Made by a program: the position numbers and the translations under genes
NCBI GenBank assembly: GCA_023229985.1
Contig: JALNYF010000082.1
Span: forward strand, 1 to 6,112
Source of the DNA: Bacteroidales bacterium
GTDB taxonomy: Bacteria; Bacteroidota; Bacteroidia; Bacteroidales; WCHB1-69
Direction: 5' to 3'
Length of the DNA stretch: 6,112 nucleotides
Notes under the pieces: generated by a model
The model's input: only the letters and a program-made list of their open reading frames with translations
The model's database searches: none
Told to the model about the DNA's origin: nothing
Shown: in pieces, positions 5,542-6,112 of the stretch
Layout: each line of letters starts with the position of its first letter
Position numbering within the stretch: position 1 is the stretch's first letter

Positions 5542-6112
5542 ATGGGAAAATTCATCAATCCGTTTACCGATTTCGGTTTTAAAAAACTTTTTGGCACTGA
5601 AGAGAATAAAGAGTGCTTGCTTCACTTTATCAATCAACTCCTTGAACAAGAAGGAGAAGAAAAAATTACTTCCATCACTTACGACAATAAAGAGCAGTTA
5701 GGGAGGAAGATATCGGATCGCTATGCCGTTTTCGATATCTATTGCATCACGGAAAAGGGAGAACATATTATTATTGAACTTCAAAACGCAAAGCAAAAAA
5801 ATGTCACCGACCGCAGTCTCTACTACACTACATTCCCAATTCAGTCTCAAGGTGTTAAGGGATGTTGGGACTACAGTATCAACAAAATATATTCGATAAC
5901 CATTCTCAATTTTACGCTTGACTACCTGAAATTGCCGGAAGATGAGTACTTGCACACGATTCAACTTTACAAACGAGAGAACAACATGTTGTTTTACGAC
6001 AAACTGATGTTTATCTATTTGGAGATGCCGAAGTTCAAGAAAAGAGAGGATGAGTTGACGAATGATTTTGAAAAATGGATGTATTTTATCAAGAATTTGG
6101 AACGATTGGAGA
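5542..6112 (+). CDS. PD-(D/E)XK nuclease-family transposase-like protein, copy 2, 3' end beyond window
   Basis: This open frame has no stop before the right edge and gives 190 residues that match copy 1 except for N3K, D40E, V57I, V140I, E141Q and K148N. Six further base changes are silent, including the codon of the catalytic Asp65. The DFGFKKLFG start, Asp65 and the Glu79-x-Gln81 site are all intact, so this copy looks functional as far as it can be read. The even split of silent and replacement changes, with far more replacement sites available, and the mild nature of the replacements suggest selection for function (inference from small numbers). Whether its tail carries the same tetrapeptide repeat cannot be seen. 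Confidence 0.88.
   Translation, partial: MGKFINPFTDFGFKKLFGTEENKECLLHFINQLLEQEGEEKITSITYDNKEQLGRKISDRYAVFDIYCITEKGEHIIIELQNAKQKNVTDRSLYYTTFPIQSQGVKGCWDYSINKIYSITILNFTLDYLKLPEDEYLHTIQLYKRENNMLFYDKLMFIYLEMPKFKKREDELTNDFEKWMYFIKNLERLE

Larger units (their letters stand above)
5404..6112 (+). repeat. Direct repeat, copy 2 of the nuclease unit, cut by window edge
   Basis: This is the second copy of the segment at 4160-4868, with no insertion or deletion between them. The non-coding part (5404-5541) is identical; all 12 differences are in the coding part. The repeat probably continues past the right edge. Confidence 0.95.

Noticed and set aside
4160..6112. CRISPR array or insertion sequence with terminal inverted repeats
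   Set aside because: The repeat is a whole gene unit, not short spaced repeats, and no inverted repeats or target-site duplications were found at its borders.

Overview
The window looks like a chromosomal stretch of a member of the Bacteroidota, most likely the order Bacteroidales (inference). The reasons are an AT-rich composition, start codons with little or no Shine-Dalgarno sequence, promoter-like elements of the Bacteroidota type (TTTG or TTG, a 19-20 base spacer, then TAnnTTTG), a di-haem peroxidase made as a lipoprotein, and multicopy PD-(D/E)XK 'transposase' genes of the Rpn/PDDEXK_2 type that are typical of this group.

Left part, minus strand (1-1564): a lipoprotein di-haem cytochrome c peroxidase (398-1564) is followed 27 bases downstream by a PduO-type ATP:cob(I)alamin adenosyltransferase (370 down to 1) that runs off the left edge. 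The two are probably co-transcribed. A 132-base divergent intergenic region (1565-1696) carries a TAnnTTTG box for each direction.

Centre, plus strand (1697-3944): a tight three-gene operon of an AqpZ-type aquaporin, the tRNA t6A-modification protein TsaB and a tandem universal-stress-like protein. Both junctions are TAATG, where stop and start share one base, so translational coupling is likely. The combination of water channel, essential tRNA modification factor and stress protein has no obvious shared pathway; co-expression is the simplest reading.

Right part, plus strand (about 4068-6112): a direct tandem duplication with a 1244-base period. Each unit holds a Bacteroidota-type promoter, an A/T-rich leader of about 75 bases and a PD-(D/E)XK nuclease-family gene. 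The first copy (4298-5206) is complete; the second (5542 onward) is cut by the right edge. The 138 bases before the start codons are identical in the two copies, while the coding parts differ at 12 of 571 positions, half of them silent. The first copy has a C-terminal run of seven (E/K)G(K/E/R)L tetrapeptides encoded by a 12-base tandem repeat. Spacers before each copy (3945-4159, 5207-5403) are mostly unrelated, apart from one shared 19-base patch.

I see no tRNA, rRNA, CRISPR array or canonical insertion sequence with terminal inverted repeats. I find no clear undescribed defence or biosynthetic system; the most interesting part is the duplicated nuclease array with its conserved leader.
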